From contig OX326961.1 of the NCBI GenBank assembly GCA_946800325.1, positions 50,246,293 to 50,310,292 of the forward strand: a stretch of DNA of 64,000 nt, written 5' to 3'. A model generated the notes under the pieces. The model was given only the letters and a program-made list of their open reading frames with translations, was not told where the DNA came from and ran no database searches. Position 1 is the first letter of the stretch. The number at the start of each line of letters is the position of its first letter. This DNA comes from Luzula sylvatica (lineage: Eukaryota > Streptophyta > Magnoliopsida > Poales > Juncaceae). The position numbers and the translations under genes are program-made. This document shows positions 47,400 to 60,508 of the stretch, piece by piece.

Positions 47400-48640
47400 T
47401 ATTAAAATATTTATATAAATTTAATATTATTTAATTATTTATTAATATTATTATTATTTCATTATTTATTTATATTATTAATTTAATTTAATTATTTATT
47501 AAAATAAATATATTATTATTTAATTATTTAATTTTATATTATTAATATAAATTTAATATTATTTAATTATTTATTTATATTATTAATATTAATTTAATAT
47601 TAATTTATTAATATTATAAATATTAAAATATTAATAATACAAATTTAATATTATTTAATTATTTATTAATATTATAATTATTAATATATTAATAATACAA
47701 ATTTAATATAATTTAATTATTTATTAATATAAATTTAATATAATTTAATTATTTATTATTTAATTTTATATTATTAATATAAATTTAATATTATTTAATT
47801 ATTTATTTATATTATTAATATTAATTTAATATTAATTTATTAATATTATAAATATTAAAATATTAATAATACAAATTTAATATTATTTAATTATTTATTA
47901 ATATTATAATTATTAATATATTAATAATACAAATTTAATATTATTTAATTATTTATTAATATAAATTTAATATAATTTAATTATTTATTAAAATAAATTT
48001 AATATTATTTAATTATATATTATTAATATAAATTTAATATTATTTAATTATTTATTGATATTATTAATATAAATTTAATATTATTTAATTATTTATTGAT
48101 ATTATTAATATAAATTTAATATAAATTTATTAATATTATAAATATTAAAATATTAATAATACAAATTTAATATTATGTAATTATTTATTAATATTATAAT
48201 TATTAATATATTAATAATACAAATTTAATATTATTTAATTATTTATTAATATAAATTTAATATAATTTAATTATTTATTAAAATAAATTTAATATTATTT
48301 AATTATTTATTTATATATTATTAATATAAATTTAATATTATTTAATTATTTATTAAAATAAATTTATTATTATTTAATTATATATTATTTAATTATTTAT
48401 TTATATTATTAATATAAATTTAATATTATTTAATTATTTATTAATATTATAAATATTAAAATATTAATAATACAAATTTAATATTATTTAATTATTTATT
48501 AATATTATAATTATTAATATATTAATAATACAAATTTAATATTATTTAATTATTTCTTAATATAAATTTAATATAATTTAATTATTTATTAAAATAAATT
48601 TATTATTATTTAATTATATATTATTTAATTATTTATTTAT
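47400..48640. repeat. AT-only tandem array (TTTAATATTATTTAATTATT units)
   Basis: About 1.24 kb of DNA made almost only of A and T. TTAATATTATTTAATTATTTA recurs more than 15 times, and higher-order blocks of about 150-250 bp repeat (for example around 47520, 47770 and 48170). It separates the transposase remnant from the right CACTA subterminal region. Confidence 0.88.
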
Positions 48641-51068
48641 ATAGAGTTCTGCGACGGCCCGCCGGAGAATACTTCTGCGATGGCCCGCCGGAGAAGAAAA
48701 ACCGTCGGAAATAGTGACATCAGCGACGGCCCGTCGGAAATAGTGACATTAGCGACGCCCCTTTCAGCGACGGGTTGCCGTCGGTAAAAACCGTCGCTGA
48801 TGTGCAGATCTGTTGTAGTGCATGTCCCACGTCTTGTTTTTCTTGATAGCCCCAATCTCTTCATCCCTCGCGGGTTGCCATTTCTTGTTCCTCACAGCTT
48901 CTTCAAAGGAGATATTCTCCGAATCTGCCAAAAGACAAATAAGATGTACCTCACTGGTTGCATCGTACAACTCTTGTAGTCTCCTTGTGCGTGTCTGTCT
49001 CGGCTCGTCTTCTTCATCAGGTATTGCGGGGCTAGTCGGTTCAACAGCTGAGGATTCTGCTTTCTCGGACTCGTCTGACTCGGCGTCCTCATCTTCCATC
49101 TCACACTTCTTATTCCAGTCCCATGTGCTCTTCTCATTCACATGGACATCTCGGCTCACCACAACTTTTCTTTCAATCGGGTCGTACAACTTGTATGTCT
49201 TCGTTTTCTCGTCATATCCAATAAACACGAACTTCTTGCTTTTATCATCGAGCTTCGTTCTCCTTTGATCCGGTACATGTGCATATGCCACACTTCCGAA
49301 CACCTTGAAATGCGACACCGTCGGATTCTGACTGCTCCAAGCTTCTTGAGATGTTTTCTCGCCCAATTTCGCATGAGGACATCGATTTTGTACATACACT
49401 GCACATTGTACTGCCTCGGCCCAAAATTCTTTTGGCACTCCTTTGCTCTTCAACATCGACCGAACCATGTCGAGAATGGTCCGGTTCTTCCTCTCGGCCA
49501 CACCATTTTGCTGAGGCGAGTACGGTTCACAAAAGCTCGCAAACGCGGTTGACGTGTACTCACCACCTCTATCTGACCGCAAAGCTTTGATATATCGTCC
49601 GGTCATCTTCTCAACAGGCACCTTGAACCTTTTGAACACTTCGAAAGCCTCAGATTTTTCCTTCAAAAAATAAACCCAGGCCGTGCATAAATGTCGGTGT
49701 GATCGGTCCACAAATGTAATCATCAACGAATGTAATAAAATACCTTTTCTCACTAAATGATTTCGGTGTGATCGGTCCACAAATGTCGGTGTGCACCAGC
49801 TCGAGAGGGCTTGCTGTTTCATATTTTGCCTTCTTCTGAAATGGGACTCTTGCATGTTTACCGAGTATGCAACCTTCGCAAAATCTGCTTGTGTAGTCCA
49901 TATCTGGCAGGTCGTGCATCATGTCCTTCTTTGCCAACTATCGCAGGCCTCCATAGTGCAAGTGTCCAAACCGCAAATGCCAGAGCCAAGCTTTGTCCTC
50001 CATGTTGACTCGTAAGCACATTCTCTGCACACTTCTCAGGTTGAGTTTGAACATTCGATTCTTCGCCATCTCCACACGCGCAACTAATTGACCTCCCTTG
50101 TCCTTGAGCTGCATCGTTCGATCTTTCATAAAGACCGAGTATCCTCTCTCCAATAGTTGTTCCATACTGATTATGTTGCTCTTCATCTCAGGTAGAGGTG
50201 GCAAATAGGCGGGTTCGGGCGGTTTCGGGCTAACCCCATCGGGTTTCGGGTTAATTATCGGATTCGGATATTTTCGGATTAAGTCAACACGGATCAGGTC
50301 TGGTTTTGCTCGGGCCATATTTGGTCGGATCAATTTCGAGTTGAAATTATAGTCGGGTTGGATTTTCATGTTCGGGATGATTCGGACTCGGGTTAAATCG
50401 GGATTTCGGATTTAATCGGATACGGGCTCATTCCGGATTCGGATTCTTTCGGAATTCGGGTTAGTTAAATTCGGGTTGTGTCGGGTTTTTTTTTAATGAT
50501 CCACTAAATTATTATTTTCCGAAATATTGGATATAAAATTAAAATTATTTTTTTTAAATCGGGATTTCGGATATTTTATGGTCCATGTTTACATCTAAAT
50601 TATGTTTTTCATTAAAATCGGGATTTAGTATAATACATTGAAATAGGTGGCGCCATATATGTAAATAAATAATTCTGTTAAATTTGGCGCCTTGTATGTA
50701 AATGAAATAAACAATGTTGTTAATATAATTTATGTCATTGTGGCCATTTTCTTTCCATAAGGTGAAAATTTCTGTATTTTTTAGTTACTATTTCTCCATC
50801 ATTTCCTTGCTATTTATTACCATACTTAGTATATTATATGATTATATATGTGTTTGTTTTGATATTATATTTCATCATCTCTAAATTCTAATCAATTGAA
50901 TTCTGAAATTTGTTTGAGAACAACAAATAAACAATATATTTTTTTAGTTTTACGTTGCAATTTTGAAGCTTAGGGTATTCTTTTTCCTTCAAATATGTAT
51001 TTTTTTTCTAAATCTTGTTGAAGTTGATTATTTTGTTTATTTATATATAATTTTTTTTGTTAACAGGA

Positions 51069-51560
51069 ATGGATTCTAATAATGAAGTCTCTAACGATTT
51101 GGAAAATAGCATCGAAACGAGATCAACTATCATGTCAATTAATGTTCCAAAAAAGCAAAGAGAACATCAAATGTTTGGGATGAATTTGTTACTCTCGATG
51201 CACAAGTATTCGATGACCAGAGAGAAAGAGCAAAGTGCATCCACTGCAAACATGTATGAATTTTTTTCTTCAAACGTCTTGTTCAATTAGTGTACTTTAT
51301 CTAGTTAATATTTTCAGAATCAAATTGTCCTTCAAAAGTGTTGTTCAATTTTGTACCAATCCAAAATCATAAATTTGTTGACTTATAGTTATTATATTAT
51401 CTCTTAACAGATTTTTTTTATGCGAGTCAAGACTTGGTACGACTAGTTTGAGATGCCACTTAGAAAGGTGCCCTGATCGGAATAAAGAATCTAGCGCTGA
51501 AGCAAAAGGCAGCAAAAAAATTAATCAAGAAATTTATCGTGAACTGCAAGCTTTAGCGGT
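51069..51560 (+). pseudogene. hAT transposase N-terminus (BED zinc finger), frameshifted
   Basis: An acceptor (TTAACAG) precedes the ATG at 51069. The first exon starts MDSNNEVSND and, after a shift in the A-run near 51151-51156, reads SNVWDEFVTL and RAKCIHCKH, the first half of a BED finger. After an intron, GTTSLRCHLERCPD (near 51440-51480) supplies the second half. This is the N-terminal DNA-binding domain of hAT transposases of the RICESLEEPER/DAYSLEEPER kind. The catalytic domain was not found; its place is taken by the Harbinger-like insertion and AT-rich DNA. Confidence 0.75.
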
Positions 51561-51668
51561 AATTCGCTTTTTGTAAAAAAAAATTAATCAAGAAATTAAA
51601 ACACCTCCTTCAAAAAAAATTAGTTTATGAATTATGTGAACCTTGTCCGTAAATAATATTTGTATTCA

Positions 51669-53125
51669 GGGGTTGTTTGGCGTGCAGGATTTTGTATGAG
51701 AATTGACTTTCAAAATGAAGGAAACTTTAATTCCTTGTTTGGATGACATAAATAAATAGAATATATGTTTATCGGAATCTTTCACCTAGCTATGTTTGCG
51801 GGAAATTTTCATTCCAGAAAAAGCTGGAGCGCCAAAATGAGGGAAACTTTTAGCGCCAAAGAAAAAACTCACATCTTTCTCTCTCTCGTAACATATATGT
51901 TCCGTTTCTCATCTCTATCTCTCTCTCTCGTATCTATATCATAGAAATGAAGTAAAAATAGTAAGCGCCAAACAAGCTCTCTAGTGGCAAAAGACTAGAG
52001 CTTAAAGCTTTCTCTGTAGCGCCAAAAAGCTCATCTCTCTCTCTGGTAAGTTTTTGTACTTCATTTCTAGCGTGAAAGAAGGTTTTTTTTGTTAGTCTTA
52101 TTTTGTTGTTTCCAAAAAACTAGAGCTTCAATTTTTGTTTGCTTGAAACTACAACTAACAAATAGATTGAAATATCATTAGATTTTTTTATTATTTGGTT
52201 CTCGATCGTTGTTATATTTTTGTGCTTACAACGTGTTCGATGAAATGTCTTAGTTTAATTATTCAATCATTCGACCAGGATTGTTAGATTAAAGTATCAT
52301 TAGATTGTTTCATTATTTGGTTCTCAATCATTAGATTGTTACATTGTAAGTTTAATCTTTCAATTTGATAGTTTAATCATTCAATACTCTATCATTATAT
52401 ACTGTTATTACTTTTCTCAAAAAAATATACTGTACATACTGTGATTTCTCTATCATTCAATATTTTATACTGTGATTCAATACTCTATAATGTGATTCAA
52501 TACCTTAATTTAATCAATCCCTTAGTTTAATCATTCAATTACTCAATTATTTTGGCATTCAATCAGCAAGCTTCTATGAGTTTGTTGAGTCCCCTAGTTT
52601 CTGCGAATTTCTTATGTTTTCAATTTTTGTTTAATTGTAGATCGTTATTGGTGGATGCCAACGGAAGAGGATGTGGTTTCAATCAATCTCCAAAGACATA
52701 GCATGAGAGAATCGAGAAGAGAGGATGTGAGAGAGTGGGTTCAAATTAGAGAGCAAATCATGAATGATATGTGGGCAAATAGTGTGAGTTAGATGATATT
52801 TACAAAATTCTGTGTTTTGTTTGTGATTTTTCTAATATTTTGTATGTGCCTTCATGTACTTTACTCTTAAGAATGACATAATATATAATGAATTATAATT
52901 ATTTGATTTGTTTATTTGATCAACACTCATAATTAATTTTAACTATTTTCATATTCACTATATCATAATTCTAATTTTTTTAAGCAACCAAACAGAGAAT
53001 TACATTTACAGCATCTTATAATTTGGACATCCAAACAAACTGTGGAATTACTAATTCCAGAACTTTTTTTCCCTCCACCTTATAATCCGATTCCACTCTA
53101 CTAATTTCACTTGCCAAACAGCCCC
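51669..53125 (+). mobile_element. PIF/Harbinger-like element nested in the hAT element
   Basis: GGGGTTGTTTGGC at the left pairs with the inverse GGGGCTGTTTGGC at the right (12 of 13). The flanks are TCA (51666-51668, 53126-53128), where TTA/TAA would be canonical. Length 1457 bp. Confidence 0.75.
52641..52792 (+). pseudogene. Terminal exon resembling a Harbinger (ALP1-like) transposase C-terminus
   Basis: After a good acceptor (TTAATTGTAG) a frame of about 49 codons reads RYWWMPTEEDVVSI and then REDVREWVQIREQIMNDMW before a TAG. The W...R..I...MW spacing resembles the C-terminal helix of plant Harbinger transposases. Upstream exons were not found, so it is a remnant. Moderate to low certainty. 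Confidence 0.4.
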
Positions 53126-54582
53126 TCAGAGAAACAATCTTTCACTTTTTGTATACCATAAATTATCTCTAGTATGATCTTAATTGGGTCAACTCGAGTT
53201 AATATGATTGAATCGGGTCAATTTCGGTTCGGGTTATTTGGGTTCGGGCTTGTCGGTCTCGGATTTATCGGGTTCTGGACAATTCGGATTCGGATCGAGT
53301 TGGGTCGGACTAATATGTAACATCGGGTCAATTTTGGGTCGGATTTCTCAGGTTCGAGTCGGTCGGGTTCGGTCGTTTGAATTTTCTAAAAATTTTGGGT
53401 TGCGGACGAGTCGGACCTCGGGCGAGTCGGGCGGTTTTTTCGGATTCGGGCTGGATTTGCCACCTCTAATCTCGGGCACGTAATAGACATTTTCGATATG
53501 TCCTTCTTTACCATCCTGATAGAATCGAATTTTACCTTTGCCCGTCACTTGGACCTTTGACGCATCTCCGAATGACACGTGTCCATCGTCTATCTCCTTC
53601 ATCTCTACGAAAAGGTATTTGTGCCCGCACATGTGGTTGCTTGCGCCAGTGTCGAGGTACCAGATCGTATCGCTCTCCGATGTGGTGTCTTTGTGAGCCA
53701 TCATGAGAACACCATCATTTGCCTCCTTCTATACTAGGTTTGCAATTTCTTTTACCTTTTTCTCGGACCAGCACTCCTTCGCGTAGTGTCCAGGTTTTCC
53801 GCAGTTGTAACACTCGACACTTGCTCGACTCGATTGCTTCTTTTCTTCGGAATTATAGTTTCCGCCTCTGCCTCGACCACTAAATCTACCTCCTCGGCCA
53901 CGTCCTCTTCCTCGATTGTTCTCAGCGTACATCGCCTTGTCTTCATCTATGGTCGTCTTGACTTGCAGAGCCTCTTGGTGTGCCTCGTTCTCCTTTTCTT
54001 TCTTTCGTTGCTCGTGTGCCTCGAGTGAACTTGCCAGTTCATCAATGGTCATTTGATCTAAATCTTTCGACTCTTCAATAGCGCACACCACGTTTTCGAA
54101 CTTCTCAGTTAAAGACCGTAGAATCTTCTCAACAACTCTTGCGTCAGTTAGAGCTTCTCTGTTGCCCTTTAACTGATTCCTTCATCTTCATGGACTCCAA
54201 TTCGCCTCGCAAAGTCTGAAGCCTCACTTGTTTCACTCGGTCGGCACCTTTGAACACTCTCTCCAAAGTGTCCCATGCTTCCTTCGAAGTTTTTGCGCAG
54301 GCAATCTTCTGAAAACCCGACTCGTCTACAGCTTGGTACAACAGGTACAGGGCGGTTTTGGCCTTCACTCGTTTCTCTTTCATTGCTTTCAACTTGTTTA
54401 CCGTCTGCTCCGTTTCGACAACCGGTTCCACGTAGCCAGCTTCGACTATCTCCCAAACATCTTGCGCACCGAGTAACGCCCTCATCTGGATACTCCATAC
54501 TTCGTAATTCGTCTTCGTCAATCGCGGCAGCGATATATGGCCAAAAACACTCCCAGAACTCGTCATCGCTCTGATGCCAATT

Positions 54583-54922
54583 TGTTGGTAATATGGGATT
54601 CGAATATGGATTCAAATAGGGATTTCTAATAACAAAAATCTCTCTTATAATTCTAATAGGCGTTTACAAGTCTTTCTCTCTTTTCTAATTGATATTTTGA
54701 TATATTATTTTCAATGTCTAATAGCGTATTTATAGGCTCACTAATACTTGCATTACAAGGCATTACAAATCTTTCCCAAAACTTATTTCCTAAATTACTT
54801 TCCTATAATAAAACCTGCCCAATAATAATTTCCTAAATTACTTTCCTTAAAATGAATTTTCCCTAATATTAATTGGGCTAATTAAACTTAATAATTATTA
54901 ATCGGGATTGGGCTTATTAACA
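54583..54922 (-). repeat. 5' LTR of the 42151-54922 Copia element
   Basis: 340 bp. The gag start codon lies 17 bp downstream in element sense, an unusually short leader just past the primer site. Confidence 0.93.
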
Positions 54923-54927
54923 AAGAT

Positions 54928-56777
54928 AAGATGTATTAATAATACAATTTTTAAATATATACATTAAATATTAGAGATAAAATAGGTTATTTTTTAATTT
55001 TTCTTAAAAACTGCTCTCAATTTCCACTCTAAAAATATCACCACTCAAAATAATAGATATAACGTACTAGATATTTTAGTCATTTTGTTTGAATCATAAT
55101 TAATGTTTTGTCATAAAATTTCTTGTGTAGTGTGAATTTTCAAAAGAAAATCATTATTACCACTCCTTTGATAGTTGAGCTATGAAGAGTCATGCGTGCA
55201 GCTGGACTATGAAGAAATTTTATATTAAAATATCATTTAGTCTCTAGTGTGTATGTGTATGTGTGTGAGAGAGAGTCTACGGGCTTGTAACAAAAAGAAG
55301 AAAAAAAGTCATTATTTATTTAAAAATACTAATCTCGATGTATATGAGCTATCATCGAATATGTATAAATAAATATTGTTTTCGGGTATATGAGTTATTT
55401 ATCACGAATATGTATAAATATTGTGCGTAGAGAGATAAAAAAAAAATAATCATGTCGTTAGATAATACACAAACCTTGTACAAAAATTTATGGACAAGAA
55501 ATGAATGTTTGGACCCCTGACTACATCTAGACTGGTAATTTATAACTCCATATTTCTTAATTTTAGCAAAAAATACTGAACATGCCAACATACCTACTAT
55601 GTGCTACGAGATACATGATGGATTCTTGTGAGTAAAAAAGTCTCTATTTTCTATGATAAGCGGAAAGATTCACGTTAGGCGACTCAAATGAAATTTCTTC
55701 ACGTATTCAAAAGGTATGTTTCTTGAGATAAAGACACATTGCGGTTAAAAAAAAAGAATTTAGTTTCAAATACATATGATATGTTATCACTCCATTATTT
55801 GTTTCGTTAAAATAAAATAAAATAATTTCTTAAAGAAAAATCGAAGGTGTCTAAAATAGACATTATAAAGTATTTTGAATATATTATTTTGCAATCAAGA
55901 CATCATGTTGTGCGGTGCAAAGGATGGTTCGAGATATATCCAATTCGTTTTTGGATATGATTTATTATAGGCTTCGGTTTTACAATTATTCGATAAAATT
56001 TACATAATTATTGCGGTCATTTAAGAAAGAAAAATTCTACCTTGCCACCAAATTTCAACACAACATCCTCAATTTCCTAATTAATTCACTTAATTAACAT
56101 CTCAATTAACAAAAAAAATTAAATTAATAATTTTTAAATATTAATTCAGATAAATGTTAATTATCACATTAATCAATTCACATGCGTTAACGAATCGTGT
56201 TGCCCTACCAATTTACTCATATATAATATTTGATTTTTTTAATCAAGGGATGAGATTGATGAAGTGATCTGGCATTCTCTTTGAACAGAATTTAATAAAA
56301 AAATATATAAATATAATTAGAAGACCAAGATCAAATAAAATCAACATAGAAATAATCAGATGTAGCAGATCAGGAAGCACAAAGAAAGAGCACTCATATC
56401 ATATACATGACCACCACTCATACTTAAATGGAACCTATTGAGCCACGTTGAGGAAAATAACGGGGGCGGTGTGTTTGTACGGGCAACGATACTTTGAGAT
56501 TCTGAGTATATTTCTTCGGTGTGCACAGGAGATCTGTTAGTAAAGAATAATATCCTGATGTTAGCTTACCACCAGTTTAAAATTAAAAAAATTGTCGCAT
56601 TATGTCTGCTAGTCCTCTCCCCACTTGGAAGGATCACATAGTTCTTATCCTCGTCGATCCGGTGCTCTAGGATACCGTGTCGGTTGCTTCCCCCAAAAAA
56701 GAAGGAAGTCACTTTCCAAATTTACAATTTTACTCAAAATTCAACAATCTCCATTAATAAATCTCTGTCCATCGTTT
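54928..56777. other. AT-rich intergenic DNA, nothing recognised
   Basis: Only short frames and short GT/GA stretches (near 55240-55275). No domain, RNA gene or terminal repeat was supported. Confidence 0.5.
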
Positions 56778-56784
56778 ATTATAT

Positions 56785-57442
56785 CAATGTTCTAAATATC
56801 AATGATATGTATCGATATGTCGGTTTTATATTTCTAATCAGCGTCCCTCCGTTACGATATGTCCCGTATCGGTTGAGTAAATCGGTCGTCCGATACACGG
56901 ACCGATATGGGCCGATATTGGGACCGATTTGAATCAATTTAGATTTAAAACATAATTTATTTTGAATATTATTTTGTGCTGACCCATCTTTTAACAATAT
57001 TTTCATTAATATTTTTGGCCCAATTATTTCCATCTCTTTCTTTCTTTATCTAATATTTTTGGTCGGAAATCAAATCGATTTTGATCCGGACGTGGTTAGA
57101 TTTTCATTGGGGGCACCCGCATCTACACGGTTAATGAACACGATTTTGTGGTTTAGTTTATTGTATTATTTGTAAATTTTATGTTATAATTTTAAAAGTA
57201 TCTTTAGTTTGACTCGAAATTTATGTGTATTGTTGAATTTTGAATATTAATCATGTAAAATTTAAATTAGTTTAAGAAACTCAATATAAATTAATGTTAT
57301 AATAATCAATTTAATATAATAATATTAAAAAGTACACCACCGTTATACCACTGATATTTTCCGCTATGAATCCGCTATGTCGGTCATATCTCTTATCGGT
57401 GACTAACCGATCTGTAAACGATATGCGATATCTGTAACATTG
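56785..57442. mobile_element. hAT-like MITE with CAATGTT termini
   Basis: CAATGTTCTAAATATC at the left pairs with the inverse CAATGTTACAGATATC at the right. ATTATAT flanks both sides (56778-56784, 57443-57449). If the terminal C is shared, the duplication is 8 bp (ATTATATC). The arms hold CGATATG / CCGATAC units and the 658-bp core is AT-rich. The termini resemble the hAT MITE at 40474. Confidence 0.7.
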
Positions 57443-57449
57443 ATTATAT

Positions 57450-58200
57450 CACGTTATTCAAATGTTTTATTGATTGTTAAACAAATATAAGATAAGATTG
57501 TATAAAGTTAGAATTAATATAAATAAATCAATGTAAAAATATAATAATGCACATGTATATTCATAAATTATTTTAAAAAATTATGTAGTTTTTGCATCAA
57601 TTTTTTTTTTTATGTAGTTTTCAGATAATCTTTAATTGATTGAGAAATGATTTCGCACATCGCAAAAAATAGTTTAACACATGATTTTCCACGCTTAAGG
57701 TGCTCCTTATGGCATGCTCCGTACTTCATCTAACTCACATTTATGTTTAATATTTTTTGGGATGTATGATATATAATTTTTGAAGTACAATACATGATAT
57801 TTTTTTTATATATGTAATAAGTGACGGATCTTGTCAGAATTTTTTGAGGAGGCCGAATGAATGAGTGATTCTTAAATTACACTTCATGTTTCTTTTCTGG
57901 GGGCGAATTAGTAAATTTATGTTGTTATACTAATAAAATACACTTAATCACTAACTACATACACTGTTCGACGAAAATTTTGGGGACGACGGCCACCCTG
58001 ACCTCCTATTAAGATACGCTCTTGCGTACGATATATATTTATATATATTATTTTTAATGAACAATATAAAATTTTGATGTACAAATATGTTATATGTTTT
58101 TATATTTATGATACCCATGCATTTATGTGTTAAACATTTTAGATGTACCATATATTTATTTTGAAATACATTATATGTTATATATTTTGTATGTATGATA
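57450..58200. other. AT-rich intergenic DNA, nothing recognised
   Basis: No gene, terminal inverted repeat or tandem repeat was supported. Confidence 0.5.
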
Positions 58201-58201
58201 T

Positions 58202-59523
<1,322 letters not shown>

Positions 59524-59532
59524 TAATTAATA

Positions 59533-59831
59533 GAGGCCATTTACTGTGCCCCCCATTTCCCCCACTATTCACGATATGGGGGGGCTAATTGAAATCTCCC
59601 AAAATTATATCCGGTGAATTGTATTAATCGTTAATTGAAATTATTAATTATGTTGATGACTAATACAATTGTATTACGTGTTAATTATATTTGAATTAAC
59701 CGTTAATTCAAAGCACAATTGACCGTCAATTGAAATGAGGGTGCGAATTGGAGAAGGATATTAATATCATACCCCACTATTCACCATATCCTGAACAGTG
59801 GGGGGATCTGAGGGGCATAGTATAATTTCCC
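59533..59831. mobile_element. MULE-type MITE A (299 bp)
   Basis: The left end GAGGCCATTTACTGTGCCCC pairs with the inverse of the right end GGGAAATTATACTATGCCCC. A perfect 9-bp duplication TAATTAATA (59524-59532, 59832-59840) flanks it. The interior has TTAACCGTTAATTGAAATTA phrases shared with its neighbour. Confidence 0.85.
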
Positions 59832-59843
59832 TAATTAATATAT

Positions 59844-60135
59844 GAGGTCCTATATGAACCCTCAAATGTCACAAAACACCCTCTATATGGGGGGGGGCCA
59901 ATTCACATCTCCCACTTGTTGTACCCAAGAATATATTAACCGTTAATTGAAATTATTATTTTTGTTAATAAATAGTACAATTGTATTAACCGATAATTAA
60001 CTTTGAATTAACCGTTAATTCAAATTTGAATTAACAAACAATTGAAATGGTTGGGTGCAATTTGGGGTTCCATATAATCACCAAACCCATACAGAGAGTG
60101 TGTGGTGACATTTGAGGGGCACGGTATAGTTACCC
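59844..60135. mobile_element. MULE-type MITE B (292 bp)
   Basis: CCCTCAAATGTCAC in the left arm pairs with its inverse in the right arm, and the terminal 20 bp are related to MITE A. The 9-bp duplication TTAATATAT (59835-59843, 60136-60144) is perfect and overlaps the right duplication of MITE A by 6 bp. Confidence 0.85.
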
Positions 60136-60162
60136 TTAATATATGAGTCTTTTTATGGTGGA

Positions 60163-60172
60163 GCCACGTGTC
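60163..60172 (+). promoter_or_regulatory. G-box/ABRE upstream of the 5-phosphatase
   Basis: GCCACGTGTC is a perfect abscisic-acid response (G-box) core, 337 bp upstream of the start codon and 19 bp past the MITE B duplication. A CT-rich leader (60480-60496) precedes the ATG. ABA control is inferred from the motif. Confidence 0.55.
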
Positions 60173-60508
60173 AGCCTTTTTAGGAGTCTCTCCTGCACAC
60201 CTTCTCTCCCACACAGCTCAATGCCTTGAATTGCCAAAGAAACAAAAAATATGTTTCACCTTCCACCAACTATGAATTTGGGAAAGTTTAAAAAATTAAA
60301 TTTCAAAAAACCGAACTTTATAGATTACTTTTAATGCCTATTATTTAGTGGGGGGTCTTAAAATATTCAGGATAGGCAGGAGAGTTTTGTAAAGTTCCCC
60401 TATTATTTTATTTTTGTAATTTTGAGCTAACATGTCAACCATGACCCTGAGTGCTCTTAGTACGGTGAGCAAAATACCACTTCCTCTCTCTCTATCTAAA
60501 AAGAAGAA

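Larger units (their letters stand above)
43891..48820 (+). mobile_element. Non-autonomous CACTA (En/Spm) element in Copia pol
   Basis: The ends CACTACAACAGAT and ATCTGTTGTAGTG are perfect 13-bp inverted repeats. The 3-bp duplication is CAT (43888-43890, 48821-48823). Subterminal arrays of CCGTCGGCCCGTCGG units fill 43910-44460 and, more sparsely, 48650-48800, as is usual for CACTA transposase binding. Inside are a TATA region (44471-44481), a C homopolymer of about 20 (44529-44550), CCCTC-rich leader, duplicated leader exon/introns, a transposase N-terminal remnant and a long AT-rich tandem array. Confidence 0.95.
50193..53468 (+). mobile_element. hAT element inside Copia, carrying a BED-finger gene remnant
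   Basis: The ends TAGAGGTGGCAAAT and ATTTGCCACCTCTA are perfect inverted repeats. The duplication is ATCTCAGG (50185-50192) / ATCTCGGG (53469-53476), 7 of 8 identical. Subterminal GGGTTCGGG repeats occur on both sides. The element lies between the protease and gag-pre-integrase parts of the Copia polyprotein. It contains a BED zinc-finger remnant and a nested Harbinger-like element. Confidence 0.9.
42492..54566 (-). pseudogene. Copia gag-pol polyprotein, multiply disrupted
   Basis: Minus strand, start ATG at 54566. Domains in order: gag (54566-53729) with knuckle CYNCGKPGHYAKEC; protease WYLDTGASNH; gag-pre-integrase WLWHLRFGH; integrase with HTDICGPI, DRGGEYTS and SPQQNGVAERKNR; reverse transcriptase with MDVKLAFLNG and YVDD; RNase H with YSDSDWCGD and SKHIDVRFYF. 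Damage: a short gag deletion with frameshift near 54165-54180, stops near 53729, 49938 and 43503, and a duplicated GGTGTGATCGGTCCACAAATG (near 49697 and 49765) in integrase. The CACTA and hAT insertions interrupt it, and in both cases the codons resume in frame when element plus one duplication is ignored. Confidence 0.93.
42151..54922 (-). mobile_element. Old Copia retrotransposon holding CACTA, hAT and Harbinger insertions
   Basis: 340-bp LTRs (42151-42490, 54583-54922) begin TGTTGGTAATA and end CTTATTAACA. The duplication AAGAT (42146-42150, 54923-54927) is perfect. Sense is minus: primer site TTGGCATCAGAGC after the right LTR, polypurine tract TTAAGGGAGGAA before the left. About 20 differences between LTRs (near 94% identity) make it the oldest of the three Copia copies. 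Without nested insertions it is about 4.5 kb, a normal Copia size. Confidence 0.95.

Noticed and set aside
48764..49855. 363-codon intact integrase gene
   Set aside because: Both ends are artefacts: the last codons run into the CACTA terminus, and the first part includes a local duplication and frameshifted sequence. It is a segment of the broken Copia polyprotein.
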